Source: Chenopodium formosanum
Lineage: Eukaryota; Streptophyta; Magnoliopsida; Caryophyllales; Amaranthaceae
Direction: 5' to 3'
Length of the DNA stretch: 64,000 bases
Assembly: GCA_024500155.1 (NCBI GenBank)
Contig: CM044879.1
Span: 5,347,501-5,411,500 of the forward strand
A program made the position numbers and the translations under genes. Shown here piece after piece: positions 36,751-48,345 of this stretch; the stretch's first letter is position 1; the number at the start of each line of letters is the position of its first letter. Under the pieces are notes generated by a model, which saw only the letters and a program-made list of their open reading frames with translations, had not been told where the DNA came from and made no database searches.

Positions 36751-38100
36751 ATGCCAAGAGAAGAAAGGGGTTTGTGTGTTTCTTCAAGGCTTTACTTGCG
36801 AAGGTTCTATAATTTTAATTTGTCTGAAAAATTATTACAATTTTTTTGATTTTTCTCTTGGGCCATTCAGCATGTGTCGCGTTGTTTTGTTTTGTAGTCT
36901 CTATGTCCCTTTTGTATACTACGTATTATCGATGCGCTTAATTGTTAAAAGACTTAAAACTATTTAAGGGGTCGGGTTCAGAAACTCGTTGGACTTAGGG
37001 GTGTCGATTCGGATGATTGGATCGGGTTTGATATGGTCGGGTCTGGTCGGGTCGGATAAACTTTTAAAGTTAAGTCATACTAAATTGTTATGTCCACGCG
37101 AGTCCAAATCTGAATCGAATATTTTTCGGTTCGGTTTCGGGTCGGGTCGGGTCGGGTGTGCTTTTAACACCTCTAATTGGACCTGTATAGGATCCGTCAT
37201 TGGAGTATGCTAGATTTAACCAATATGATGAAGAGAAAACAATTGTTCTTCTGCAGTAAATAAATTGAGTAACAGTTTCCGTCTATGGTTATAATGTCTG
37301 GAAATATGTATTAACACGTGTTTTTTAATATGTTACAAGGGTGGGTCTTTATAATCTGAAAATGTTGCTCTCATTATGAGCTTTATTGTGACAAATAAAC
37401 GAGACATGACACAAAATGAAGATTACCATTCAAACTAGGAACATATATACAAGACAAACCTCAAAATTTGACCTTCTTTTGGGCGTTGTTTGATGGCTCC
37501 CTTGCCATGTGTAAATCCACGCCCACAATTCTATGAGCAGCACCTTAGACTGCAAAATTGCCTTGTTTTCTTATCACTTTTGTCGAACAATGAAGTGATG
37601 TCTTTCCTCAAGCACTCAAACAATGCCATCTCGTACATTTTTTAACAAATGCAACATTTGTACCACAAATTAGCCACAAAAATTCATCTATTCTAAAGGA
37701 CAATATAAAATACCTCTAAACTAATTTTCTCTCAGCTCTCACATAAAAAGAACAAAAGAGATTAGATGCAGTCTTATTTTTACAAACGAATTTTTAAAAT
37801 TTTTGTTCATTAGTAAACTTGTATCCAAAAATTATTATTTGTAGAGATTTACAAAAGTGTTTCATTGGGAAGCTATCAAGTTAGTCATTTACAGTTATCT
37901 TTACGGCTTTTAACAATAAGTTCTTATTTCATTCGCTCTTGCTTTCATACCAACATGCATATATTAAACTTGCTTTCACATGTATGTACATGCAAGTATT
38001 TACATTTCCGATCCCTAAACGTGTGGTCGTGTTCTATATACAAATGCAATGCCATGTTCACACATTTACAAAATCACCTAATCATATCAACAAATTAAAT
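36751..38100. other. Intergenic stretch with a GGTCGGGTC-rich repeat
   Basis: Around 36970-37180 are several GGTCGGGT/GGGTCGGGTC units beside AGGGGTGTCGATTCGG, a composition seen in dispersed plant repeats and in the block at 15177-15450. No gene is supported. Confidence 0.4.
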
Positions 38101-38153
38101 TCATAAAAGAATGAAAGAATTCCCTAATTACAATTTACAATTGCTCAAAATGA

Positions 38154-39422
38154 TTAAAACAGCTTGCTTGCAAACTCATCAACAGAACCTCCATTTCTTC
38201 TTGATTTGTCGGCGAATTCCCGGAGTTCAGACAAGCTCCGACCCAAATGCAAAGCCATCTTCAACTCGAAAACTTCACCATTTTCCCTCTTTTGTAAGTC
38301 CCCTTCTTCTAAGGTAGACTCTACAGTTTCTTCCAAGAGCTTAAAAAAACCAGCACAATTTCTGTACATCTCAAACACCATTCCTACTTGCCCTCCATGC
38401 TCTATTGTATTCACTGCAACAGCCATTGACCCCGCTACAGCCGCCACGAGCCCTCCCCACGGTCCACCATGGCCCAAACAAGCAGCTCCCACGGCTGCAA
38501 CACCGGTCAAAAGTGGACCCGAGATGGCTAACATTTTGCTCAACTTCAATGCCTTGTTACCTAGCCTAATATAATCCTCAACATCTCTGCTCTTTGTCAC
38601 GCCTACGATTTCTCGTATATCATCCTCCAATTCCCTAGTCCATCCATTCTGCTCATCATTACCTTTGGAAGAATTATGTTTTAGTGATGAAGTTGATTGT
38701 TTCTTAGACGGCCACCATACAGCAGGTTCTAACCTCTCGGGGTACTTATCGAGCATGGCGCCTAGTAGAGGCAATGGGTAAGCTCTATCCAAGGCTAACA
38801 CGCTCTCCATGGCCTCCTCGACATCTTCCTTGGTTGGTGTTCGGAGAGAAAGAGTAGTTTGGATAGTATTTTGAAGCCTCTTAAACAACCTTACCGCGTT
38901 TCTTTGCTCTTCTACCAATTGAGAAGGTTGAATCTTGTTCATTATTAAAAGAATACCGGTGCCTGCAGCAAAGAGTAAGGCTGAAGACACCTTTAACCCT
39001 AACCCGTGAGGCCCACTAGCCTCGGCTAGACCGGCCATTGTAACCGCGGTTAAGGTGATCATGTTAACCGAGTTTAACAGCAATGAGTTCCAATTCTCAC
39101 GTTGGTTACCGATGTTTTGATGCATTTCAATCCTATCACTAACACTTTCTAAGATTGTGTACAATTTGATAGTTTCTTTTGTGTTTTTTGTTGTTGTGAT
39201 GTTTATTGGTTTCGCTTCTCTTAAAGGAAGGTTTGTTGTAAGCTTATCAAGCTGTTCAATAAGCTGCTGTTTTTGAGCATGATTTGGTAGTTTTGGGACT
39301 GTAATTTTGGGGTACCTCAAGTATTTTGGACCACTTATTGAACTTGTGATCTTAGATTTGTTTGAAGAAACCGAGTTTAACGAAAATAACAAACGAGTTG
39401 AGGATGTTTGTAAGGAAACCAT
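38154..39422 (-). CDS. Probable F-box protein At4g22030-like, copy 1
   Basis: This is a single-exon gene of 422 residues starting at ATG 39422; the frame extends upstream only through a GTG. The N-terminal 90 residues are Ser/Thr/Lys-rich and transit-peptide-like. The core begins ETIKLYTILESVSDRIEMHQ. Two Gly/Ala-rich hydrophobic segments follow: LNSVNMITLTAVTMAGLAEA continuing into SALLFAAGTGILLIM, and GPLLTGVAAVGAACLGHGG continuing into VAAVAGSMAVAV. A PLPLLGAML motif and WWPSKK lie between them. The protein ends DEFASKLF. The name is the usual annotation for this family. I see no clear F-box consensus, and the hydrophobic segments suggest membrane association, so the function is open. It is nearly identical to copy 3 (60.6 kb, opposite strand) over the last ~340 residues, with 8 differences counted, but diverges in the first ~85. 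Confidence 0.85.
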   Translation of the reverse strand: MVSLQTSSTRLLFSLNSVSSNKSKITSSISGPKYLRYPKITVPKLPNHAQKQQLIEQLDKLTTNLPLREAKPINITTTKNTKETIKLYTILESVSDRIEMHQNIGNQRENWNSLLLNSVNMITLTAVTMAGLAEASGPHGLGLKVSSALLFAAGTGILLIMNKIQPSQLVEEQRNAVRLFKRLQNTIQTTLSLRTPTKEDVEEAMESVLALDRAYPLPLLGAMLDKYPERLEPAVWWPSKKQSTSSLKHNSSKGNDEQNGWTRELEDDIREIVGVTKSRDVEDYIRLGNKALKLSKMLAISGPLLTGVAAVGAACLGHGGPWGGLVAAVAGSMAVAVNTIEHGGQVGMVFEMYRNCAGFFKLLEETVESTLEEGDLQKRENGEVFELKMALHLGRSLSELREFADKSRRNGGSVDEFASKLF

Positions 39423-39502
39423 GTTTTTTTGAAGATCTTGAGTTGAAAAAACTTGTGTTTGTTTGGGTTTGTTGAATAATATGGTGTGGTTGGTGCTGTT
39501 GA

Positions 39503-39513
39503 TTATATATATA
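39503..39513 (-). promoter_or_regulatory. TATA box of At4g22030-like copy 1
   Basis: TATATATAA on the minus strand lies about 85 bp upstream of the ATG. Further upstream, ACTAGTCAATATCCTCA (minus strand) near 39562 is also found upstream of copy 3, so promoter sequence was duplicated with the gene. Confidence 0.55.
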
Positions 39514-39559
39514 AACACTTGTGGTTCAAAGGTAGATCTAAGGAACGAAAGGCCAAAAA

Positions 39560-41780
39560 AAATAAGGAAAACTTGGTCAAAATGTTGAATATTTGTTAAA
39601 TATTGAGGATATTGACTAGTAAAGGAGAAGACTTTTTCATGGATTGTACACCATAATATTCAACTATTCATATATTTGGATAATAATACGAGTAATTATA
39701 ATGGACTATTCAAAGTTTAACACTAATGTAGTAAAACTCATGACACTTTGATTTGTTCTAATTTAGAGGCTGTTATTTAAGCTTATAATTCACACCTTAT
39801 TGCCATTTACCTAAATGAAGTCTTATATTTGACATGTTAGTGATTAATTGGTAATTTTGGCATTGACATATAGAATGTAATCGTGTCACCAACATTAAGA
39901 ATTCAACTAAGATAAAGAAGAATTAAATCAAAATACTAAAGGCCAAAGGTGTATAAATACGATACGAGAATTTAACACTCTTTTTCAATAGGGTTGACTT
40001 ATGGCATAAAGTATGAATTCAACACCTTGCCATTCTCGGCAATGCATGCCCAAACCCCCTCCTCAGCCTTTCTTTTCAGTTTTCACCTACTAAACATTCT
40101 CCGTACAAAAAGTAATACTCCTTTTTACTTCAACTGTATTTTCATACTCAACTACTTATCTAAAGTTATTACATGGTTTATAACCGACCTTTTGCAAGTC
40201 GGTAAGTAAGTCCACTTGAAAAAACTTAATCACAGAAATTGGGCAGCTCACAATCTCATTAAAACCTCTATAAGAATGTTATATACTCTCTTCGTCGTGG
40301 AATACTCGTAATCTCGTGTAGTCATATCGATTTAACTTTACATTATTTACGTACTTGACTACTTGTATGTTATTTATAAAATGTTTATATGAATAAATTT
40401 TTTACTAATGTATAATTAAATATATTGATGGTCAAAATTATTCATATGTAAATGTATTAAACTAAAATGATGCAAGTAATCTAAAACGGAAAGACTATTT
40501 GATAGTCAGTTTCTAATCACTAATTAATCAACTTATCAACCTACCTCATCTGAACATGGAAAAGTTTTGCAACTGCATAGTACTAGGAAAAAAACTTCTG
40601 AACAGCTGAACTCCATCTTTCAACATTTTCTATGTCAAATATTCGTAAATCATGTTATCACGTGAACGTCATGTTCTATGCCAAAGTTGTTAAGAATGTC
40701 AACTCGGTTTACTGTAGGACGGTTTGAGGTTGTATTACTTCTATACACGCTGAGAGAATATGATTGTATAAAGACAAGATGCCGCCTTATAAGATGAATT
40801 ATAAGAGTAGATTTCCCTCTAATGTTGTTGTCTAGATTACAAATTTTGAGCTGTACAGGGGCTTGACTCAAGGTCGAACTACGATCGAATTTTAATGAGT
40901 TAATCTTAAGCTATCCTTGGCTCATCTTGAAAGCTTGTAAACATACTTCAGCGTTTCATTTTTTGAGTTATACATATAAGGGGGCTGGACTCATGGTCGC
41001 TCTTGGTTTATCTCGAAAGCTTATACACATACTTCACTTTTTTACAACGTACTTTTTATTATCACTTTACTTCGTATATTTATTCTCAATAGGGTTTTGG
41101 GACTACGAAATTTAATGTTTTCGTTGGGCATTTGGACCTGGAGCACAAAATCATGTATTTGAGCTCCGGGCTCAACTTAGTGCCAAGCTTGATTAAGCCT
41201 GGTGTTGAGAGTTCGAGCAGCCAAGGCCAATTTTGCAAGCTTGGTGAGGTTCAAACTCGAGCCAAATCTTGGCTTGGTTAGTCAAGATTCCTATATGGTA
41301 ATATGGGACATTTTGTAGGAATATTCTAAAAAGGAAAATATTCTAAAAAGATAGATGATTATTGAATACAAACAATAAGCATATAACAATATCAATTCCA
41401 CCACTCGTGATGATAGCAAGACGAAAGACAAACTTTAGGGGAGGCTCTGCCAACAATAAGCAAAAATGCTTTGTTGTTAAGAAGACTAGCCTTTTTTTTT
41501 TTGCATAAGTTGCATAAAGATGGCTGAATCGTCTTTAGGTTTAATTTAGCAATCACCTATGAAGACAATAGGCTTTGCAAGAGACTACGAGAAGATTTAC
41601 TGATTTACATTGTACATTTCAGAAGATCTAGCTAGTCGAAACAATGAATTTTAACTTCAAATCTAACCATCTGCGACATGCTGACATAATGTAAAAATAG
41701 TATAATAGGATACCACTGATTCCACTTGCATTGAACATTCAATGGGGTAGTAGGCTGTAGTGATTAGTGAAGAGTTTGAT
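39560..41780. other. Intergenic stretch, no gene supported
   Basis: It contains the copy 1 promoter at left and decayed MITE-like sequence near 40280-40490 (TACTCTCTTCGTCGTGGAATA at one side, AAACGGAAAGACTATTT at the other). At 41160-41280 are AGCTTGG/CTCGAGC motifs also seen near 62680-62750. No coding exon was recognised. Confidence 0.4.
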
Positions 41781-41798
41781 AAGTACGCTTTAGTTTGA

Positions 41799-44700
41799 TC
41801 AAGCTTTAGTAAGAAGCATAGACCTTGCTCGTAAGTTCAAAAATATCCCCCTGAGAAGTTCAAAGAAAACAGAGAGCTCATAGGTATTAGTTTTCATTTT
41901 ATTCCATAAATACATATATAGACACAAGCAATATTAATTGGTAAAGTCGAATATATAATATCATTACCAGCCAAAAGCAATCATGCTCTGGAAAATCACC
42001 CGTAAATGCAATGGCACATACTGGTGGTTAATCCACCCAAAAACGGGCCAGAACTGAGCCAACCATCAAATGAAGAATATTAGATTAGCTATCAAGTCAG
42101 AATTTCACATTATAACAATACAGAGTTCAGACAAATAATTGTGTAATACCGTCCATGCTGTCAACTGCACTGATGGATAATCTTTCCTAATTCTGCTTCT
42201 GACCTGGGTCCATGGTCTTCCTGCAATTTACAAATTGATAAAAATCGTTCAATTTGATTAGTTAAATAAGATTATTCAATTAGCAACTGATACTTTCAAA
42301 CACAGATCCTCATGCTCATATGAGGCACAACTGTACAAGTAGTTCATCAGAGTTGAGAGATGTGGAGATAGCTATTAGACTATGTTAGCTGATACTCCTT
42401 AACATTGTGTGATGCCCAGGGTTTTGAAAGTTTACGACTGTAAATCCAGTATGCACATTATTCATAAAGCTATTCAAGCTGAGTGTTCAGCAATCAACAT
42501 TCAACACGTGTTTTATGCAAATGGTGATAAATAAGCCATGATCATATTACACACATCACTACCAGTCCATAGAGTACATGATCATGCATGATTCCGCAAA
42601 CTGAATGACACAGGTGGTTGCTAAATCAAACCTAGAGATGAATTGAGATCAACTTACTCTCCACAATCCATCCATAATATATCATAAAGAGCATGTTGTT
42701 CAATGGGGAAACTGTCAATTGCTCTACAACAACCTGAAACATACAGTATATAGATTATATGAGCAATTATTCTACTCATTTTCCTCTTCCCACTTGCAAT
42801 AGAAAACGTGGTACGGAATAAAAAACAGAGGTAATATTATTGCTGATCTAACAATGGCTTGAATTTTACCATTTCCTTCTCTCAACCCGAACCACCCACC
42901 CCAAACATTTTTAAAGCATGTAAAGATGATTATGATCAACTGACTTTACCTCAATTGATGAGTTGCTGCATTCTCCACAGGATTATGACAAAAAATCAGT
43001 TTGACATGAACCCGGCAACAATTAAACATATGTTTGAGCTAATATCTGAATTTTTTTCATTCGCTGGTCAATAAGGCAAAGCCTAAGGATGATAATATTA
43101 CCCAGTACCCACACTAGCCAGCTTGTATTGGATACAGATACAAGTCCACACATCAGACTGATACATATTTTTGATTAAATTTATGTTTTTCTCATCAAGA
43201 AAGAATGTGTCAAGTCCAGAGTCATGCTGGATGATCGAGCACTAGACATTGGTGCTTGAGATGAAATGAAAAGTCTGATTAATACACTGACAACAGTAGT
43301 TTATAAACTTTTATTGCCTTTTTACCCAGTTTAGATAAATGAGAATGTCATACTGATACCTTCTTAGCCACTGTCTTTGGATCCTTCTTCCCTTTGAAAA
43401 CCTTATCAAGCATGAGGTGAAAGAAATGCCCAAACGGTCCAAGATAAGCGAATCCTAAAAGCTGCATCGAGCTCACATAGATTGGTAAATGGAAACGAGC
43501 AACAGATATTATAACAAACTATATCACACACATAACAACAAGATACTGCCTATCTTCAATATAGATTGTCCATGGCTCCATGCACTATGCTCATTCTAAT
43601 TGAACGCCATATTGCATACTGACATACTCCATTTCAGTTATCCTCTAAAAAGGTCTTCTATGTTTATTCCGATTTGAGGTAGCATAGTGTGGATAAAGCC
43701 ATCTTCTTTAAAGGTCATTATTGTTTTATTGTTTATTCTAATTCTAAGTAAGGTTGGTAAATGGAAACAAGTTACAGGTTTTAAAACGAATTATATCATA
43801 CCCATAACTACTACAAGATGCTCCCTATGCTCATTCTAATTAAGATTAAATGTCATATTGCATAAGCTGATACGCCGTTCCAGTTATATTTTTATGTTAA
43901 TTCTGATTTAAAGTAGCACAGTGTATAAACTAGCAATCTTCTTAAAAGGTCGTCATTTTTTATTCTTATTTGAAGTAGCTTAGTGTGTATAGCAGCAGCA
44001 AAGATCCAGATACTAAGTCAAAATCCTCTCCAAACACCCATCAGAAAGCTATGAGCTCGTCGAGCCACTAATTTAGTCAGGCCAACAACAAGTTCAAACT
44101 ATTAACATTAGATAAGTTACATAACTGCACACTCTAAAAGCCCCTTATAATGTTCAATCTACTTTTACATTTGACATTCAAAATTCCACCAATCAACTTT
44201 TCTTTTCTTGATTATCAAGCTAAACAAAAAAGATCATAATCTATCTATACTTTATTAGTATTTAAAAACACAAACCATAATTTTTCATATGACACATGTC
44301 ATCACAAGTCACTCAATACCACATATGACACATGTCACCCCTTTTAATCTTTTTGTTCAAGTCTTAATGTATTCCATAACTTGCAAATTCAATTAAGAAA
44401 ATGAAGTGTTTCATTTCCATCATAATAATATAAAGTTGAACCAATTAATATCCTTCACATAAACAAATGAATTGAATTATATAAAAATTGTCTTTTTAAT
44501 TCCTAGACTTAAAACATAACTTAAACTAATATGTCATTTCATATCCTACAATCTTCATGTATATATACGTAACTAAATTTCATTATCTTTTTCCATTATT
44601 CTACCCTCATTCTTTTTTTCCCTTTAAGTTTTAGCAATGAAACAATTACTTCGTATTTCATATCAAAAGTTTCAACTATTGAAAAACATACCTACATATG

Positions 44701-45352
44701 AAATAACTTAGGTAAGAACCCGTGCATCGAACGGGCCAAAAGGCTAGTTATAGTCAATTTGCTGCAATCTTGAATATTCACACACACTACGCCTAAGTTA
44801 GACTGAAGTTTGAACAGTTGAGAATTCATCATTCATTGCGTCACAATTTAAGCAAAAAATGGGGCAAAAATTAAAAAGTCAACTATATATATCAATTAAA
44901 TTTGGAATTTGGGGTCAATTCAAAATTAAATCAACTGATCATAAAAAAAAAATCAAAATCCCAGAAAAATTTGGTTAATGGATAGTCAAAAACTAAATCT
45001 ACAATACCCAAAAGTACAAAATTTATACCACTTTAAGCAAAAGGCGTCGAATTTGAAGCTTTTGAATACCAGAAAGTTTCTGAGAAACTATGTCACTAAT
45101 TGCTGATAAAACTGCAGCTGTAATTGCCTGAAATTATCATCAAAATAACATTAAAAACAAAATTAACCCATACAAATTGTAAAAAACAATAATCAAACAT
45201 GAAAATTAACCCCATAAATTCAACCGACAAATTGAAAAAAACAATACCCAGATTGCCAAATTAAAGGGAAAAATTACCTTAGTTCTCAAGGGGTGGCGCT
45301 GAAGCTGGGATAAATAACGGTTTAAACCATTCTTAGCAAAATTGCCAGTCAT
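41799..45352 (-). CDS. PMP22: Peroxisomal membrane protein PMP22 (Mpv17/PMP22 family)
   Basis: Seven exons give 186 residues: 45352-45278, 45127-45029, 43461-43360, 42733-42658, 42220-42150, 42053-41968 and 41850-41799. All junctions are GT-AG and in phase. The protein matches Arabidopsis PMP22 in length and order of motifs: the N-terminal NRYLSQLQRHPLRTK, then SDIVSQKLSG, LGPFGHFFH, VSPLNNMLFMIYYG, PWTQVR, FGWINHQYVPLHLRVIF and a basic C-terminal LNLRARSMLLTKA. The family has four predicted membrane spans and sits in the peroxisomal membrane; the NRYLSQLQ region near the N terminus is linked to targeting. The molecular activity of PMP22 proteins is unsettled. The last exon is only 52 nt. Without it, a read-through stop just after the preceding donor would mimic truncation. 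Intron 2 hosts a Helitron (44244-44747). Confidence 0.95.
44244..44747 (+). mobile_element. Non-autonomous Helitron in intron 2 of PMP22
   Basis: The 5' end is TCTATACTTTATTAG preceded by A, and the 3' end is CTAG followed by T, which fits the Helitron A|T insertion rule. A stem-loop CCCGT/ACGGG (44719-44723 with 44731-44735) lies just upstream of the 3' terminus, as required. There is no Rep/helicase coding. There is no target duplication, as expected. Length is about 504 bp. Confidence 0.8.
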
Positions 45353-45622
45353 TTTTTTTTTTTTTTTTTTTGGGAATAATTTTTGAAGTTTATGATTGAT
45401 AAAGATGAATGAAAAAATGTTCAGTAAGCAGTAGTTGTTGTTCAATTGTCCTGTATTATTGTTTTTGATTCATGTGTTTGTTAAAATATCTTTAATTTGT
45501 GTTTGCAACATTGGTTTTTTGAGCATAAGTATTGGCCCATGCACTGATGCACAATTAATTTCCTCTTGATTGTTGAGTTGTTTTCAACCCTCCATAAATG
45601 GTTAGTTGTATTTCCCAGTTTT
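45353..45622. other. Promoter-side flank of PMP22
   Basis: It includes the presumed leader and promoter of PMP22 on the minus strand. A poly-T tract (45351-45371) abuts the start codon. No other feature is seen. Confidence 0.35.
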
Positions 45623-45874
45623 GTAAGTACCCGTATTCTACCGTTCTACACTAGCTTTTGCACGGGTTTTTTTTTTTGAATAATTATACTCCTTATGTTT
45701 TTAATAATTATACTCCTTATGTTTTTTTTTAAATACTTCTTCATTTCTTTATACGCGGAATTTTAGGAGAAATTGGAGAAAGTATTAAAATATAGAGATA
45801 GTGGGGTTGGTGGAAGGTAAATTGGAGGAGAGTAAGTACCCGTATTCTACCGTTCTACACTACCTTTTGCACGG
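45623..45874. repeat. 43-bp direct repeats flanking a 166-bp insert
   Basis: GTAAGTACCCGTATTCTACC and onward at 45623-45665 recurs at 45832-45874 with few changes (CTAGCTTTT versus CTACCTTTT, and the last base). The insert has a local duplication of TACTCCTTATGTTTTT. The repeats end in TTTTGCACGG, which resembles Helitron-terminus sequence on the other strand. Confidence 0.7.
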
Positions 45875-45933
45875 AGTTGACTTAATTTTTTCACCTCTAA
45901 AAAATGAATAAATATTACTCGTATTATAACATA

Positions 45934-46132
45934 CTACATCCGTTTCTTTTTAGTTGACACGTATTCATTTTTAGGAAGTTTCTTTTTAGTTGACACGTTT
46001 CCTTTTGGAGTAAATTTTTTACCTTACATTTACAAGCCACCCCACTTGCTTTTTCATTCTCTCTCACTCTCTCTCCTCTCCTTAATATATGTGCCTAAAT
46101 CAAACGCGTCAACTAAATAGAAACGGAGGAAG
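45934..46132. mobile_element. Stowaway-like MITE (first of two adjacent)
   Basis: The ends CTACATCCGTTTC and GAAACGGAGGAAG are inverted. Inward TAGTTGACACG and CGCGTCAACTA also pair. TA flanks both sides (45932-45933, 46133-46134). Confidence 0.7.
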
Positions 46133-46134
46133 TA

Positions 46135-46304
46135 CTTCCTCCGCTTTCTTTTACTTGCAACACTTCCCTAAAAAGGAAATATCACAATACTTGCAACACA
46201 CTATAAAAGGAAAGTTACTTTAGGGAAAAACTATACTATTTCTCTTATTTAAAACACATGGCCCACTAAATTACACTCTTGACAACCACTCATCCCATTT
46301 TAAA
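46135..46304. mobile_element. Left part of a Stowaway-like MITE split by the LINE
   Basis: It begins CTTCCTCCGCTTTCTTTTAC right after the TA shared with the preceding MITE. Its inverted partner end (GTAACACACAC side, finishing GGAGGAAG and then TA) lies 6.3 kb away at 52588-52667, beyond the LINE. Joined at the 17-bp target site, the two parts make an element of about 250 bp. Confidence 0.75.
46288..46304. repeat. LINE target site duplication, left copy
   Basis: ACTCATCCCATTTTAAA occurs perfectly here and at 52571-52587, directly after the LINE poly-A tail. Confidence 0.9.
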
Positions 46305-46316
46305 ACTGTACACAGA

Positions 46317-48278
46317 ATGAGCGAAAACCAGCATCACCCTAATTCTCAAGAAATGGTGGATCAATTGATTCGATCAAACAAAAAACCAAAGAGGAAAATC
46401 ACACACTTAATCTTTAACAAGGAAGGGAACTCTGTTCCAAATCTGGGAATTTCTGAACTGGATATTGAAAATGGGGAGTCTCCACAGAACCCTCGAGGGC
46501 AGATGCCAAAACCCCCTACTCTGAATCCAAAGCCTTTCCAACCGCCTCCTGCTATTGGGGTAAATTCAAGATCCTTTAGAGACTTGTTGAGAGATACTCA
46601 ATTAGCCTCTGCTGCAGACTTGGAGAACCATATCGAAATTGAAGATGATGATGTCTCTGATGATGATGAGGCCCCGGAAGGTATCGAAGATAGTGAGAGA
46701 TGCCCTGTTATACTCCTTACTAAGGAGGAGAAAAGGGCAATGAGAAAGCCATGGAAAAATACTCTCATAATCCGTATGTTCGATGGTAGTCTTGGCTATA
46801 TGGGTTTGATGAAACGACTCAAAAGAAAATGGCAATTGAAGGGTGAATTGATTTTGACAGATATTGGCTGCAAGTATTTCATTCCTAGATTCTCTAATGT
46901 CGATGATTATAATTATGTGTTAACCTAGGGCCCCTGGCTTATCGATGACAAGTACCTCACCATTCGAAAGTGGACTCCAAATTTCATTCCAGAAGAAGCA
47001 TCTATTAATGTTCTTACTGCGTGGGTGCGAATTCCAAACCTCTCTGTCGAATATTTCGATAAAGAGTTCTTGAGGAAGATTGGAGAGAAAATTGGCAAGG
47101 TGGTCAGAGTTGACAGGTCTACGGCTTATGCTGAACGAGGTCAATTCACAAGATTGAGTGTCGAAATTGACCTATCGAAGCCCCTGCTAGCTAAGTTTTG
47201 GTTGAAAGGTAAAATATGGAGGATCCAATATGAGGGTATCAAGATGCTCTGTTATAAATGTGGGAAATTAGGCCATGTTGAAGACCAATGTGCATCGAAA
47301 TTAAATTCTGATACCATGGTAATCGATACTGTAAATGATCAATTGAATGATCATGGGAAACAACCATTTGCTCCACCTGCTAAGCCTGAGGAAGTTGATG
47401 ATTATGGTGACTGGATGTTGGTTAAGAAACCGGGTCGGAAACATAACCCGAAAACGGATAAAGCTGGCCCGACCCATGGTAAAGAGGGTCAAATCCTGAA
47501 TAAGGAAACTAGTAACAATTTTTCCAAAAGTCAAGCTAAATCAGCGGGAGGGATTGTAGGGATAAATTCCACTTTCGAAGTACTTGCTGCCCAAGATGAA
47601 GCCGAGAATAATGCTCTTGAAAATTCTGTTTCAAAAGATATCTTTTCGAAAGCTATTAATTTGGGATCTGGAGATACTAGGAGGGATTTGGAGACTCCCT
47701 TGCCAATTACTAATGAGGTGAATATCCCCACAGTTAATTTAGGAGATAATTCTCAAAATAGTTTTGGTATTTATCCTAAGCCAAATTCCTTTAATTTAGG
47801 AAAAAAGAATTATGATAAAAATTTGGGGAATAAATCTAATAATAAGAAAAAAGAGTTTCCTAAAACTCCCAGTAAAGCCACACAAGAGTTTAGACCTCTT
47901 GCCCCGATCACTAATTTAGTTTCTTCAAAAGATACTCCTCAACTTTTTGTTTCCAAGAATAGAGAGGGAAAGGAAAATTGCCACACTGATACTTTGAAAG
48001 ACGTGAACCAGAAGGAAAAAGAAGTGATCCCAGAGGTTGTAGAGGTAGTTTCACAAGATGAATCGACAAAGGAACTTACCCATGTTTCCCCCACCATCGG
48101 ATGTTGTTCAACTGATGATCCCGACGGACAAAATTCTGTGTGTCGGTCAACCAATGGAGACACCATATTTGGGCATAGCCGACCCCCTGACGAATGTCCT
48201 GGAGGTGAGGATAGAGTCATGGATGGAACCGATTCCGGAGCCAATGGAATTGGTAGTGACATTGAAGATTCCCAATGA
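46317..48278 (+). pseudogene. LINE ORF1, DUF4283-type with CCHC zinc knuckle, one nonsense codon
   Basis: One frame of 654 codons from ATG 46317 to TGA 48278, broken by a single TAG at 46926-46928. The frame continues unchanged on both sides (NYVLT, stop, GPWLIDDKYLTIRKW). The middle section matches the DUF4283 region of plant LINE ORF1 proteins. A CX2CX4HX4C knuckle (CYKCGKLGHVEDQC) lies at 47250-47291. The C-terminal half is Lys/Asn/Ser-rich and disordered. ORF1 proteins coat the element RNA and assist target-primed reverse transcription. It overlaps the upstream extension of the ORF2 frame, but ORF2 proper starts after it ends. Confidence 0.85.
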
Positions 48279-48345
48279 GATAGGTCGCTTGATGAGACTT
48301 ATCTCCGGTGCTTATGTAAGTTCTTTACCCTCAATACCGTTATTA

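Noticed and set aside
38164..38574. Plus-strand 136-codon frame opposite copy 1, with similar minus-strand frames at 61416-61826, 55390-55803 and 56188-56625
   Set aside because: They mirror the same coding block in each paralogue, so they are antisense shadows and not conserved genes.
41961..41968. Apparent premature stop in PMP22 (TGG TAA after AFG)
   Set aside because: The TAA is inside a consensus donor; splicing to 41850 restores the family C terminus.
42859..43074. 71-codon plus-strand frame within PMP22 intron 3
   Set aside because: It lies opposite a spliced gene, lacks a recognisable domain and overlaps no conserved exon.
47301..47731. Minus-strand frames within LINE ORF1
   Set aside because: Shadows of the ORF1 coding frame; no independent evidence.
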